From NCBI RefSeq assembly GCF_040536835.1, contig NZ_CP159578.1, forward strand, positions 3,100,001 to 3,164,000: a stretch of 64,000 nt of DNA. Direction: 5' to 3'. The notes under the pieces were generated by a model. The model saw only the letters and a program-made list of their open reading frames with translations, had not been told where the DNA came from and did not search any database. A program made the position numbers and the translations under genes. Each line of letters opens with the position of its first letter. Within the stretch, counting starts at the first letter, position 1. Shown piece after piece: positions 9,063-16,997 of the stretch. The stretch is from Salinicola endophyticus. Its GTDB lineage: Bacteria > Pseudomonadota > Gammaproteobacteria > Pseudomonadales > Halomonadaceae.

Positions 9063-10199
9063 CTAGCCACTTTCCGACTGCAGCGCATCCTTCACCCCGC
9101 GCGACAGCCGCCCGGCATTGCGCGAGTTGGCGCTCTCGATATGCCCTTCGGACACCACCTGATTGCGCCCGGCCGACTTGGCGGCATACAGCCGCCGGTC
9201 GGCGAGTTCGATGATACTCTGCAGCTGCTCGCCCTCACCGGAACAGGCAACCCCCATCGACAACGTCACCGGCATCAGTTGGCCGCCGAACTGGCATGGG
9301 CGTCGCGCCAGCCGTATGCGGATGCGTTCGGCGACCGTCAGCGCCTCCGAGATGCTGGTTTCGGGCAGCAGCAGCAGGAACTCCTCGCCGCCGACACGGC
9401 CGACGTCATCCTCGCCCCGCAGTGCATCTCTGAGCACGCCGGCCAGATGGTGCAGTACCGCATCGCCCGCGGTATGCCCGAAGTTGTCGTTGATCTCCTT
9501 GAAATGATCGGCGTCCACCAGGATCATCGCGAACGCTGACTGCTGACGCCAGTAGGTCGAGGCCTTCTCGAAGATGGCGCGGCGATTGAGGACCAGGGTC
9601 AGTGAATCGTGCATGGCGTCGCGGCGATAGCGGTACTCGTGGCGGTCGGTGATCGTGAGCATGCGCAGCATCACCATGCACAGCATGGCGAAGACCGCGA
9701 CCAGCACGAAATTCGTCAGCAGATGCCCCTGGAACCCCAGCGGTGGCGAGGCCGGCCCGGGCAGGTCCGCCACACCCAGCGCCAGCGCCGCCAGCCCGAC
9801 GGTCAACAGCAGCTTGGTTCGCCGACGCAGATCGGCGAGCATCAGCTCCACTTCGGCGAACAGCAGGCAGTAGACGACGCTACTGGCGCTGCCCGTCACC
9901 CAAGCACCATAGATCAGCAGCAAGAGAAAGGCGCTCAGCTTCACCCCCAGCGCCAGCGCTACCCAGAGGTGGCGGTGCAGGCGCAGCGCCAGCACGTAAG
10001 CGAGCACACAGACGAGATTCAGATGCCCCAGCGTGCTGTAGCCGAGCAGATAGAGCGCGGGGGCGATGAGAACCTGCAGACACAGGGCCAGCAGATAGAT
10101 TTCGGCCATGATCTCGAAACTGCGGCGGCGCTCTACCGGCAGGCTATCAGGGGGACGCGTGACGCGCCGCCAAAGATGAAAGAGATAGCGGCTAGGCAT
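9063..10199 (-). CDS. Membrane-anchored diguanylate cyclase (GGDEF)
   Basis: A 378-residue protein with an N-terminal membrane region of about five helices (residues ~30-190) followed by a cytoplasmic GGDEF domain that makes cyclic di-GMP from two GTP. The active-site loop is intact as GGEEF at residues 270-274, and the inhibitory I-site RxxD is present as RGED at 261-264, nine residues before the loop, so product inhibition is expected. No periplasmic sensor domain is evident; the membrane part resembles a MASE-like module. ATG 10199 opens with MPSRYLFHLWRRV. Monocistronic, facing lpxT tail to tail. Confidence 0.9.
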   Translation of the reverse strand: MPSRYLFHLWRRVTRPPDSLPVERRRSFEIMAEIYLLALCLQVLIAPALYLLGYSTLGHLNLVCVLAYVLALRLHRHLWVALALGVKLSAFLLLLIYGAWVTGSASSVVYCLLFAEVELMLADLRRRTKLLLTVGLAALALGVADLPGPASPPLGFQGHLLTNFVLVAVFAMLCMVMLRMLTITDRHEYRYRRDAMHDSLTLVLNRRAIFEKASTYWRQQSAFAMILVDADHFKEINDNFGHTAGDAVLHHLAGVLRDALRGEDDVGRVGGEEFLLLLPETSISEALTVAERIRIRLARRPCQFGGQLMPVTLSMGVACSGEGEQLQSIIELADRRLYAAKSAGRNQVVSEGHIESANSRNAGRLSRGVKDALQSESG

Positions 10200-10480
10200 G
10201 GTGATAGGCTCGCAATCTTGTTATTGGCTCGGCGCGGGCACGGCGCGCGTCCGAAAATCGGTATCGGCCGAGTTTGAAGCGCGGGAACGTGAAAGCACAA
10301 GAGTATCGCTTTTTTTAACTTCAAATAACATTCGAATTTGCCGATTTACTTTGTAAGCCAATGACGACATTGACGATATTAACTTTCCATTAACAAATTC
10401 TGATAATCTCGATGGCCGTGGGGCACGTCATCGCCCCCGCGACCATCTCACCCTCCCGCGGAAAAAGGACTCGCTCACCC

Positions 10481-10882
10481 ATGCGCTTCATGCACAACGA
10501 CGATCTGGGCAAACTGCTGCTGCGACTCTGTGTGGGGATTCTGATCCTGCTTCACGGTCTGCACAAGCTCATGGACCCCACCAGTCTCAACGGTATCGCC
10601 CACCAGTTGGCGCAGATGGGCGTTCCCTCGTTCGTCGCCTATGGGGTTCTGGTCGGCGAAATCATCGCGCCATTGATGGCCATTGTCGGCTGGCAGGCAC
10701 GCCTGGGCGGGATGCTGATGGCGATCAACATGCTGGTGGCCATCGTCCTGGTACATCTATCGCAGCTCTACAGTCTCAATGGCCAGGGGGGCTGGACGCT
10801 GGAGCTGCAGGGCATGTTTCTCGGCGCCGCGCTGGCGGTGATGTTCCTGGGCAGCGGGAGGATGGCCTTCAAGCCGGACTGA
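10481..10882 (+). CDS. DoxX family membrane protein
   Basis: A 133-residue protein with four hydrophobic segments, of the DoxX/YphA family. It carries the typical LLLRLCVGILILLHGLHKL start and the GVLVGEIIAPLMAIVGWQARLGG central block. Family members have been linked to redox homeostasis, but this protein's role is unknown. ATG 10481 follows aaaaagga (10462-10469). The 280-base divergent gap to the diguanylate cyclase is AT-rich (10311-10410), with a plausible -10 (gataat at 10402-10407), so the two genes probably have separate outward promoters. Confidence 0.85.
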   Translation: MRFMHNDDLGKLLLRLCVGILILLHGLHKLMDPTSLNGIAHQLAQMGVPSFVAYGVLVGEIIAPLMAIVGWQARLGGMLMAINMLVAIVLVHLSQLYSLNGQGGWTLELQGMFLGAALAVMFLGSGRMAFKPD

Positions 10883-10970
10883 AGATTGCCGCTTTTTCCT
10901 GCATTAGCGATGCGTCGCACGCGGCCATTTTTTACTTTAAATACACCTAATATTTAAAATTTGGCGTATC

Positions 10971-11666
10971 TCACGTCCAATCGAGCTGCGCCAGGCGCCG
11001 CGCCATCAGCTCGGGAAAGCGCTTGAACCAGCGCTGATTGAGCGGTGACGGATGCGGTAATGGCGCCAGCGTAAAGGCGCGTTGGTGGCCATCCGGCAGA
11101 CGCAGCTCGATCTGATGCAACGCCGTGAAGCGATCCTCACGCGCCCAGAAAGCGTCGAGTGCCGCACTCACCTCGCGCGGCTGCTCGATGCCGAACCACA
11201 AGAAGGCTTCCCGCCCCAGGGTGATGATCCGCTCGCCCTGCCAGCAGGCATCCAGCAGATGCGCCATCAGCGGCTGGAAGCGGCGCTTGACCGCCATCGA
11301 CCACGCCTTGTTGCCCTGGGGCTTGTAGGGCACGGTATTGATCCAGAACAGCTCGCGGCCGATCGCCAGAGACGCGTCGAGATCCGGCAGCGGTGCCTGG
11401 TGACGGTGGCGGTAGAGTGCGCTGCGCACCTTCTGCCCGCCGGCGCCGACGAATGGCTCTCCGGTCTCCACCTCGCGGGTGCCCGGGTCACGGCCGAAGA
11501 TCGCCAGACGCGCATCGCATGGGCCGAGCCCCACGATCGGCTCGCAGGGGTCGCGTCCAAAGCGCGCATAGGTGTCGCGATCCAGGCGCTCGAGCTCAGC
11601 CGCCTCCCGGCGCAGGGCTGCCTCGATGGTCGCCGGCAGCCGCCTAGGGCGTGCGCCCTCCTTCAT
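10971..11666 (-). CDS. Uracil-DNA glycosylase family protein
   Basis: A 231-residue protein of the uracil-DNA glycosylase superfamily, with motif 1-like GLGPCDARLAIFGRDPGTREVETGEPFVG and the terminal LPHPSPLNQRW block that corresponds to the LxHPSP DNA-intercalation loop. Family members remove uracil or other damaged bases, but this subgroup (DUF-type UDG) is not well characterised. ATG 11666 is chosen because aagga lies 6 bases upstream; an in-frame GTG 18 bases earlier lacks such a site. It is last in a likely gloA-tspO-UDG minus-strand operon. Confidence 0.82.
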   Translation of the reverse strand: MKEGARPRRLPATIEAALRREAAELERLDRDTYARFGRDPCEPIVGLGPCDARLAIFGRDPGTREVETGEPFVGAGGQKVRSALYRHRHQAPLPDLDASLAIGRELFWINTVPYKPQGNKAWSMAVKRRFQPLMAHLLDACWQGERIITLGREAFLWFGIEQPREVSAALDAFWAREDRFTALHQIELRLPDGHQRAFTLAPLPHPSPLNQRWFKRFPELMARRLAQLDWT

Positions 11667-11726
11667 GTGCTGTCCTTCATTCACGCTCCCCGTTCGGCGT
11701 CATCGGCATGCCTGCGCCGCGACGAT

Positions 11727-12200
11727 TCAACCGGTGGGAAAATTGAGTACCAGCAACCCGGCATTGAGATAGCCGGCGAAGCTGACCCACACCAGATAGG
11801 GCAATAAAAGCACCACCGCCAGGCGCGAATAGCGCGAGAAGGTCACCAGCGTCCATACGATCAGCCCCCACATCAGCAGCAGATCGAGCAGCCCCACCAG
11901 CATCCAGTGGGCGCCGAAGAACAGCCACGACCACAGCGCATTAGCGACGAGCTGGGCGACGAACGGCGTCAGGGCCTGTCGCCGCTGCCCCGGCGGCGCC
12001 ACCAGCGTGACCCGCCAGGCGGCCACCGCCATCAGCAGATAGAGCAGCGTCCAGGCCACCGGAAAGAGCCAGTCCGGAGGCGTCAGCGGCGGCTTGGTGA
12101 GCGCTTCGTACCAGGGTCCGGGCGGCGTCAGAATGCCGCTGCTGGCGGCCACCGCCACCAGCAGCAGCCAGCCGAGAAAGATCGAGAACGAACGATTCAT
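11727..12200 (-). CDS. tspO: TspO/MBR family tryptophan-rich sensory protein
   Basis: A 157-residue five-helix membrane protein of the TspO family. Bacterial TspO binds porphyrins and can take part in tetrapyrrole control and oxidative or salt stress responses. The family signature WYEALTKPPLTPPDWLFPVAWTLLYLLM and the later WVSFAGYLNAGLLVLN (VWVxFAxxLN) are complete. The ATG lies 5 bases downstream of the gloA stop, so the two are translationally close-coupled. Confidence 0.92.
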   Translation of the reverse strand: MNRSFSIFLGWLLLVAVAASSGILTPPGPWYEALTKPPLTPPDWLFPVAWTLLYLLMAVAAWRVTLVAPPGQRRQALTPFVAQLVANALWSWLFFGAHWMLVGLLDLLLMWGLIVWTLVTFSRYSRLAVVLLLPYLVWVSFAGYLNAGLLVLNFPTG

Positions 12201-12205
12201 GCGAC

Positions 12206-12646
12206 TTACCAGGAGCCGGTATTTTCCATCGACGCCCAGGGCTCCTGCGCCGGCTTCGGCTCGCCCTTCTGCAGCAGTTCGATGGAGATACCGTCAGGCG
12301 AACGCACGAAGGCCATATGGCCATCCCGCGGCGGGCGATTGATGGTCACGCCGTTGGCCTGGAGCTTGTCGCACAGCGCATAGATGTCGTCGACGCGGTA
12401 AGCCAGGTGGCCGAAGTTGCGCCCACCGGTATAGGTCTCCGGGTCCCAGTTGTAGGTCAGCTCGACCATCGGCGACTTTTCAGCCTCGGCGCGCGGGCGG
12501 TCGTTGGGCGTGGCGAGGAAGACCAGCGTAAAACGGCCCTTTTCGCTCTCCTTGCGCGACACCTCCTCGAGGCCGAGCAGATCGCAATAGAAGTGCAGCG
12601 ACGCATCGAGATCCGACACGCGCACCATCGTGTGCAGGTATTCCAT
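12206..12646 (-). CDS. gloA: Lactoylglutathione lyase (glyoxalase I)
   Basis: A 146-residue VOC protein with the GloA order of motifs: [22 protein letters not shown], then [45 protein letters not shown] and DGISIELLQ. The metal ligands expected for glyoxalase I (His near the N-terminus, Glu in MVELTYNW, His in FGHLAY, Glu in IELLQ) are all visible. It converts the methylglyoxal-glutathione hemithioacetal to S-lactoylglutathione. The start ATG is preceded by aggaag. It is divergent from the YdjM-like gene across 173 bases. Confidence 0.93.
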   Translation of the reverse strand: MEYLHTMVRVSDLDASLHFYCDLLGLEEVSRKESEKGRFTLVFLATPNDRPRAEAEKSPMVELTYNWDPETYTGGRNFGHLAYRVDDIYALCDKLQANGVTINRPPRDGHMAFVRSPDGISIELLQKGEPKPAQEPWASMENTGSW

Positions 12647-12819
12647 GAGAATCTTCCTGATTCGTCAGTGAGTTGAACCGTTTCATGGTAGACCAGGAAG
12701 ACGCAGCGGTGAATGCCGGCGCCCGCTTCGTGCTGCCGACTCCCCGGCGCCGCCGATCGCGAACTCGACGCCCCCGCCTACCTCGCACACAATTCAGCCA
12801 CCCCTACCGAGGAGTAAGC

Positions 12820-13863
12820 ATGGATTCGCTGACACAAGCCTGCCTGGGCGCCGCGGTCGCCGGTGCGGTGATGCCGCGTCTGGGGCGCCGCGCGCTGCTG
12901 CTGGGCGCGGCGCTGGGTACCCTGCCGGACCTGGACGTGGCGATCGACTACGGCGATGCCGTGGCCGACTATACCCGCCACCGCGGCTTCAGCCACTCGC
13001 TGCTGGTGCTCGCCGCACTGGCCACGCTGCTGGCGGGGTTGGCCAGTCGCTGGCGACGTAGCCGCGAGATCGCCACCTTTGCCCATTGGTGGTGGTTGTT
13101 CGCACTCTGCCTGCTGACCCACCCACTGCTCGACGCGTTCACCACTTACGGCACCCAACTGTTGTGGCCGCTGCCGCTGACGCCGGTGAGCTGGCACAGC
13201 CTGTTCATCATCGACCCCGCCTACACGCTGCCACTGCTGATCGGGGTGATCGTGTTCGCGATCCGCCCGCGGCGGCGCCCGCTGGGTATCGCGCTGGCAC
13301 TCTCCTGCGCCTATATCGGCTTCAGCCTGGGCGCCCAGGCGTTCGTCGAGTCGCGGGTCAAGAGTGCCCTGGCCGCCCGCGGCCTGGCGCAGGCCCCCAT
13401 GCTGGTGCAGCCGGCTCCGTTGACCACGCTGCTGTGGCGGGTGACGGTGATCGATCAGGGTCAGGCGCTGGAGGGCTGGGTGGGACTGCTGGATGGCGAC
13501 GCGCCGGTGACACTGACGCCCTGGCCGCTGGGTGACACCTGGCGCCAGAGCGCACTGGCCACGCCGGATGGCCAGCGACTGGCCTGGTTCAGCGGGCCTT
13601 TTCTGCGCTACGACGTGGTCACGCCAGACGCCCGACCCTACCTGACCGCCACCGACCTGCGCCTGGGCATCCCCGGCCTGCACCCATTCGTCTTCACCCT
13701 CGCCGCCCGCGATGCGGCCGGCGACTGGCAACCCGTGCCCAGTACGCGCGAAAGTCAGGGGCGCCCCGACCGCTCAGTGCTCGAACGCCTGCTGGCGCGA
13801 GTCGTCGACCCCAGCGTCGAACCGGTTCTCCCTCCCCGCGGCTTGGCGGACGGGCCTGGATAG
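12820..13863 (+). CDS. YdjM-like metal-dependent membrane hydrolase (DUF457 family)
   Basis: A 347-residue protein with an N-terminal metal-dependent hydrolase-like membrane domain (residues 1-~180, about four to five helices) and a C-terminal soluble part of about 170 residues. Putative metal-binding positions are the LPDLDVAIDYGD motif, HRGFSHS and THPLLDAFTTYGTQLLWP, which match YdjM/YfhO-type DUF457 proteins. The substrate is unknown. ATG 12820 follows gaggag (12809-12814), while the longer upstream frame has no family similarity. Monocistronic. Confidence 0.85.
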   Translation: MDSLTQACLGAAVAGAVMPRLGRRALLLGAALGTLPDLDVAIDYGDAVADYTRHRGFSHSLLVLAALATLLAGLASRWRRSREIATFAHWWWLFALCLLTHPLLDAFTTYGTQLLWPLPLTPVSWHSLFIIDPAYTLPLLIGVIVFAIRPRRRPLGIALALSCAYIGFSLGAQAFVESRVKSALAARGLAQAPMLVQPAPLTTLLWRVTVIDQGQALEGWVGLLDGDAPVTLTPWPLGDTWRQSALATPDGQRLAWFSGPFLRYDVVTPDARPYLTATDLRLGIPGLHPFVFTLAARDAAGDWQPVPSTRESQGRPDRSVLERLLARVVDPSVEPVLPPRGLADGPG

Positions 13864-13882
13864 AATTCGCCACGCCCAACGT

Positions 13883-13916
13883 CAAGCGCCCGCCACCTTC
13901 AGGTAGCGGGCGCTTG
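13883..13916. terminator. Hairpin between convergent genes
   Basis: A perfect 11-bp stem, caagcgcccgc (13883-13893) with gcgggcgcttg (13906-13916), lies between the convergent YdjM-like and azoR genes. No clear T-run follows on either strand, so it may act as a bidirectional barrier rather than a classical terminator. Confidence 0.5.
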
Positions 13917-13935
13917 GCCAGCAGCGCGAAAGCGC

Positions 13936-14544
13936 TCAGCAGTGAGTGCTGACGTACTCGGCAATCGCCTGCTTGGCCTCGGTCAGGGCCGCCTGTTTCT
14001 GGCCATCACCCATGTTGAGCCCCTCGGCGTAGATGGCGTGGACATCCTTGATGCCGATCAGGCCCAGCATGTGACGCAGGTGCGGGGTCTGCGAATCCAT
14101 CTCGGTACCGGCGTACATGCCGCCGCGCGCCGCCAGGATCAGCCCGGACTTGCCTTCGAGCAGGCCTACCGGGCCGTTTTCGGTGTACTTGAAGGTCTTG
14201 CCCGCACGCAGGATACGATCGAACCAGGCCTTGAGCTGGCTGGGGATGCCGAGATTGTAGAGCGGCACCGCGAGCACGATCAGATCGGCGGCCTCGACCT
14301 CGGCCAGTAGCGCCTCGGAGTGGCGCGCCAGTGCCACCTGCTCCGGGGTGCGCGCACTGGGCTCGGTCATCCAGCTACCCATCTCTTCACCGCTCAGGTG
14401 CGGCAGTTCGCTTGCGACCACGTCACGCTCGACCAGCGCGACATCGCGCCCTTCGAGTGCGGACTTGAAAGCCGCGGCGAGGCCGCGGGACTGGCCATTC
14501 TCGCCGAACAGCGAGCTGGTGATCAGCAGGATGCGTTGTGTCAT
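13936..14544 (-). CDS. azoR: FMN-dependent NADH-azoreductase
   Basis: A 202-residue flavodoxin-fold oxidoreductase of the AzoR family, which reduces quinones and azo compounds with NADH and FMN and helps against thiol and quinone stress. The start RILLITSSLFGENGQSRGLAAAF is the FMN phosphate-binding loop. LIVLAVPLYNLGIPSQLKAWFDRILRAGKTFKYTENGPVGLLEGK is the family signature. It stands alone. Upstream (14629-14655) two overlapping palindromes may be operator sites. Confidence 0.93.
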   Translation of the reverse strand: MTQRILLITSSLFGENGQSRGLAAAFKSALEGRDVALVERDVVASELPHLSGEEMGSWMTEPSARTPEQVALARHSEALLAEVEAADLIVLAVPLYNLGIPSQLKAWFDRILRAGKTFKYTENGPVGLLEGKSGLILAARGGMYAGTEMDSQTPHLRHMLGLIGIKDVHAIYAEGLNMGDGQKQAALTEAKQAIAEYVSTHC

Positions 14545-14588
14545 GGACGAAGCTTCCCTAGCAGAGTGAGTGAGGCCTAGAGGTGAAG

Positions 14589-14609
14589 CCCGCCGCCAGG
14601 GGCGGCGGG
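14589..14609. other. GC-rich hairpin in the azoR-lipoprotein gap
   Basis: A 9-bp perfect stem (cccgccgcc/ggcggcggg) with a 3-base loop. It could end transcription from the minus-strand lipoprotein gene before azoR, though a T-run is missing. Confidence 0.4.
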
Positions 14610-14628
14610 TGAACGCTGATCGCCATTA

Positions 14629-14655
14629 TTCATTTTGGTTTTTGAAATGAAAACC
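14629..14655. promoter_or_regulatory. Overlapping palindromes upstream of azoR
   Basis: Two interleaved inverted repeats: ttcattt (14629-14635) with aaatgaa (14645-14651), and ggtttt (14637-14642) with aaaacc (14650-14655). They lie about 90 bases upstream of azoR in an AT-rich patch and could be a repressor or LysR-type site. Confidence 0.3.
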
Positions 14656-14696
14656 GCGAATATTGGCATGAATCATTCGATACAATCGCTCGAATA

Positions 14697-15500
14697 TCAG
14701 CGCTTGGCCTCCACCCCCTGCCCGCACCCCTGCCACTCGTGACGCCCGTAGCGCAGGGTCACCTTGACCGGCCAGGGCTGCCCGCTCATGTCGTCGAAGC
14801 AGGCGCCGGCGCGCAGGTCCATCTCCAGCGGCTGACGCCCGCTATCGCTGACCAGCACCATGCGCGCATCGCTGCCGTTCTTCACCGAGGCCACGCGGTA
14901 ACGGAAGGTATCGGTCGCCTGGCCGTAGTCGGAGACCAGGGTCAGGGTGGTGGTCTGACGGTCGAGCGAGACGTTCCAGCCCGGCTCGTTGCCGCTGGCA
15001 TAGAAGATGCTCTGCGGATGCGCCTGGCGGGTGGCGGTGGCGCGCTCGCTGGCCAGCGCGCAGACCAGTTGGCCATGGTCGCTCTCGACCCGGGCATCGC
15101 GACCGTGGCGCTCGAAGGCGACACCGCCGAGCACATAGCGGTCACCGTCTGCCGCCACCGCGCGCTGCAGCTCCGTGCTGCCGAGGGCGGTCCACAGGCG
15201 CAGGCGCTTGGCATCCGGCATGGTGGTCACCAGATTCTGTGACGGCGTACAGCGCCAGGCGCTGAAGCGCTCCCCCCCATCGGCGAAGAAGGCACTCGGC
15301 AGCAGCGGCGACTGCGGCGCGCCGACGGCTGCCTGGTTGTCATTGTCAGCGCCCGTGCCCGCCGCTGCTCCGCCCGTCGTCGGCGTGGTGCCCCCGGCGC
15401 ATCCGGTGACCAGCGAGGCGAGGAGAAGCGTGGCAGTGAGCCTGGAAGCGCGAGGCGACGTCAGAGCACGACGAAGAGCGGCGAGAGGCGCGGAAGACAT
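14697..15500 (-). CDS. Lipoprotein with MliC-like and COG3650-like regions
   Basis: A 267-residue predicted outer-membrane lipoprotein. The signal peptide ends in the lipobox LVTGC (about residue 33), followed by a Gly/Thr-rich linker. The middle (about residues 65-145, starting FSAWRCTPSQNL, ending QLVCAL) has the spacing of an MliC domain, known in other proteins as an inhibitor of C-type lysozyme. The C-terminal part starting GNEPGWNVSLDRQTTTLTLVSD resembles COG3650 envelope proteins. I chose ATG 15500 because it puts the signal peptide at the N-terminus; in-frame starts at 15518 and 15575 add unrelated residues. The domain assignments are by pattern only. Confidence 0.65.
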   Translation of the reverse strand: MSSAPLAALRRALTSPRASRLTATLLLASLVTGCAGGTTPTTGGAAAGTGADNDNQAAVGAPQSPLLPSAFFADGGERFSAWRCTPSQNLVTTMPDAKRLRLWTALGSTELQRAVAADGDRYVLGGVAFERHGRDARVESDHGQLVCALASERATATRQAHPQSIFYASGNEPGWNVSLDRQTTTLTLVSDYGQATDTFRYRVASVKNGSDARMVLVSDSGRQPLEMDLRAGACFDDMSGQPWPVKVTLRYGRHEWQGCGQGVEAKR

Positions 15501-15655
15501 GAGCGAGTTCCCGAACATGGTTGGCTGACAGCAGCGAGCGGTTGGACGATAAGCAGGCGCCGCGAGCGAACCCACGGCGCGTGACGCAGACTACCATGCG
15601 AGGCACGGCCGGCGCAGGTTCAAGCGCCATCCGTTCTGCGCGGCTCCAACCAGGC

Positions 15656-15924
15656 TCACGCGAAGCGCTGACGCAGCTGGCGCACGGCCTAGACCAGATT
15701 GCCGAGAGCCGGCGCGACCTCGGCCCAGCCGCGGGTCTTGAGCCCGCAATCCGGGTTGACCTACAGCCGCTCGGCCGGAATCTTCTCCGCCGCCTTGACC
15801 ATCAGCTCGACCATCCACGCCACCGTGGGGATATTGGGCGCGTGGATGTCGTAGCCCCCGGCCCGATCTCGCTGGGGTAGTCGAACGCCTGGAACGCATT
15901 CAGCAGCATGGGTGGGGTCTCTGT
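15656..15924 (-). pseudogene. metE: metE remnant (C-terminal end of cobalamin-independent methionine synthase)
   Basis: Read on the minus strand, this stretch encodes the last ~80 residues of Met[11 protein letters not shown], then after a one-base frameshift [13 protein letters not shown]... KIPAERL, an in-frame TAG where family members have Trp, VNPDCGLKTRGWAEV, APALGNLV, a second TAG, then AVRQLRQ and TGA at 15656-15658. The five-prime ~2 kb of the gene, including most of the active site, is missing. It lies divergently from metR, the normal arrangement of metE-metR. The gene is clearly dead, so methionine synthesis must rely on MetH or uptake. This explains most of the 534-base gap between 15501 and 16034. 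Confidence 0.88.
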
Positions 15925-16017
15925 GCATTAGCGGGTAACATCGGGGAGCCGACGGCCAGATGTGCAGTCTCGCCACGCCCTTTCCCTGAATCAAACGCGT
16001 TTTCTTAACCCCTGACG

Positions 16018-16030
16018 TGAACAATATTCA
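16018..16030. promoter_or_regulatory. MetR-binding site
   Basis: TGAACAATATTCA is an exact match to the known MetR consensus TGAA-N5-TTCA. It lies 4 bases before the metR ATG and on the side of the lost metE, where it would have served metE activation and metR autoregulation. Confidence 0.7.
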
Positions 16031-16034
16031 TAGC

Positions 16035-16949
16035 ATGCTCGAACTTCGCCATCTCCGTACGCTGATCGCCCTGCGAGACACCGGCTCGCTGGTCGAAGCG
16101 GCGGAGCGTGTTCATCTCACCCAGTCGGCGCTGTCTCACCAGATCAAGGATCTGGAGTCGCGCCTGGGCATGCCGCTGTTCGCGCGCAAGACCCGCCCGG
16201 TCGCCTTCACCCGCGCCGGAGAGCGGCTGCTGGCCCTGGCCGAGCAGGTGCTGCCGCAGCTGCGCCTGGCCGAACGCGATCTCGCCCGCCTCGCCGGGCA
16301 TGAGCAGGGCCGCCTGCACATGGCGATCGAGTGTCACAGCTGCTTTCAGTGGCTGATGCCCACGGTCGACCACTTCCGCGATCACTGGCCCGAAGTGGAG
16401 GTGGACATCCCCAGCGGCCAGAACTTCGACCTGCTGCCGGCGCTGACGCGCGAGGCCCTCGACCTGGTGATCACCGACAACCCCGAGCCGCTGCCCGGCA
16501 TCCACTACGCCCCGCTATTCCGCTACGAGGGGCTGCTGGCGGTGGCCAAGCAGCATGCCCTGGCAGGACAGAGCTGGGTCGAGCCGCCGGATCTGGCCGC
16601 TGAGACGCTGATCGTCTACCCCATCGACCACTCGCGGCTGGATATCTTCACCCAGTTCCTGGAGCCGGCGGCGATTCGCCCGCGGGAGATCCGCAGCGCC
16701 GAGCTGACGGTGATGATGATGCAGCTGGTGGCCAGCGGGCGCGGCGTCTGCGCCCTGCCCAACTGGGCCCTGACCGAGTATCTGGAGCGCGACTACGTCA
16801 AGGCGCTGCCGCTGGGCAAGGAGGGGGTGTGGAGCACGCTCTACGCGGCGGTTCGCGACAACGACCGGGCGCTGCCGTGGATGGAGGATTTCATTCGCAC
16901 CGCACGGGATACGTCGTTTGCGGTGCTGAGCGGCATCAAACCGGCTTGA
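16035..16949 (+). CDS. metR: LysR-type regulator MetR
   Basis: A 304-residue LysR-family regulator closely parallel to E. coli MetR. The N-terminal winged HTH (LIALRDTGSLVEAAERVHLTQSALSHQIKDLESRLG) is followed by the effector domain with the MetR-typical IECHSCFQWLMP and GVWSTLYAAVRDNDR. MetR uses homocysteine as co-effector and controls metE, metH and related genes. ATG 16035 matches the family start (MLELRHLRTL); an in-frame GTG at 16017 would run through the MetR box at 16018-16030. Its usual target metE is a pseudogene here, so MetR is probably kept for other targets such as metH. Confidence 0.92.
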   Translation: MLELRHLRTLIALRDTGSLVEAAERVHLTQSALSHQIKDLESRLGMPLFARKTRPVAFTRAGERLLALAEQVLPQLRLAERDLARLAGHEQGRLHMAIECHSCFQWLMPTVDHFRDHWPEVEVDIPSGQNFDLLPALTREALDLVITDNPEPLPGIHYAPLFRYEGLLAVAKQHALAGQSWVEPPDLAAETLIVYPIDHSRLDIFTQFLEPAAIRPREIRSAELTVMMMQLVASGRGVCALPNWALTEYLERDYVKALPLGKEGVWSTLYAAVRDNDRALPWMEDFIRTARDTSFAVLSGIKPA

Positions 16950-16997
16950 ACGGCATCAAACCGGCATCAGCGGCATCAGCGGCGCTCACTGAGCGCC
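16931..16997. repeat. Short duplication and hairpin at the metR-rstB junction
   Basis: cggcatcaaaccgg occurs at 16931-16944 and again at 16951-16964 (period 20), then cggcatcag twice. The first copy codes the end of MetR. A 7-bp hairpin (ggcgctc 16981-16987, gagcgcc 16991-16997) overlaps the rstB stop codon and could serve both convergent genes as terminator. Confidence 0.45.
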
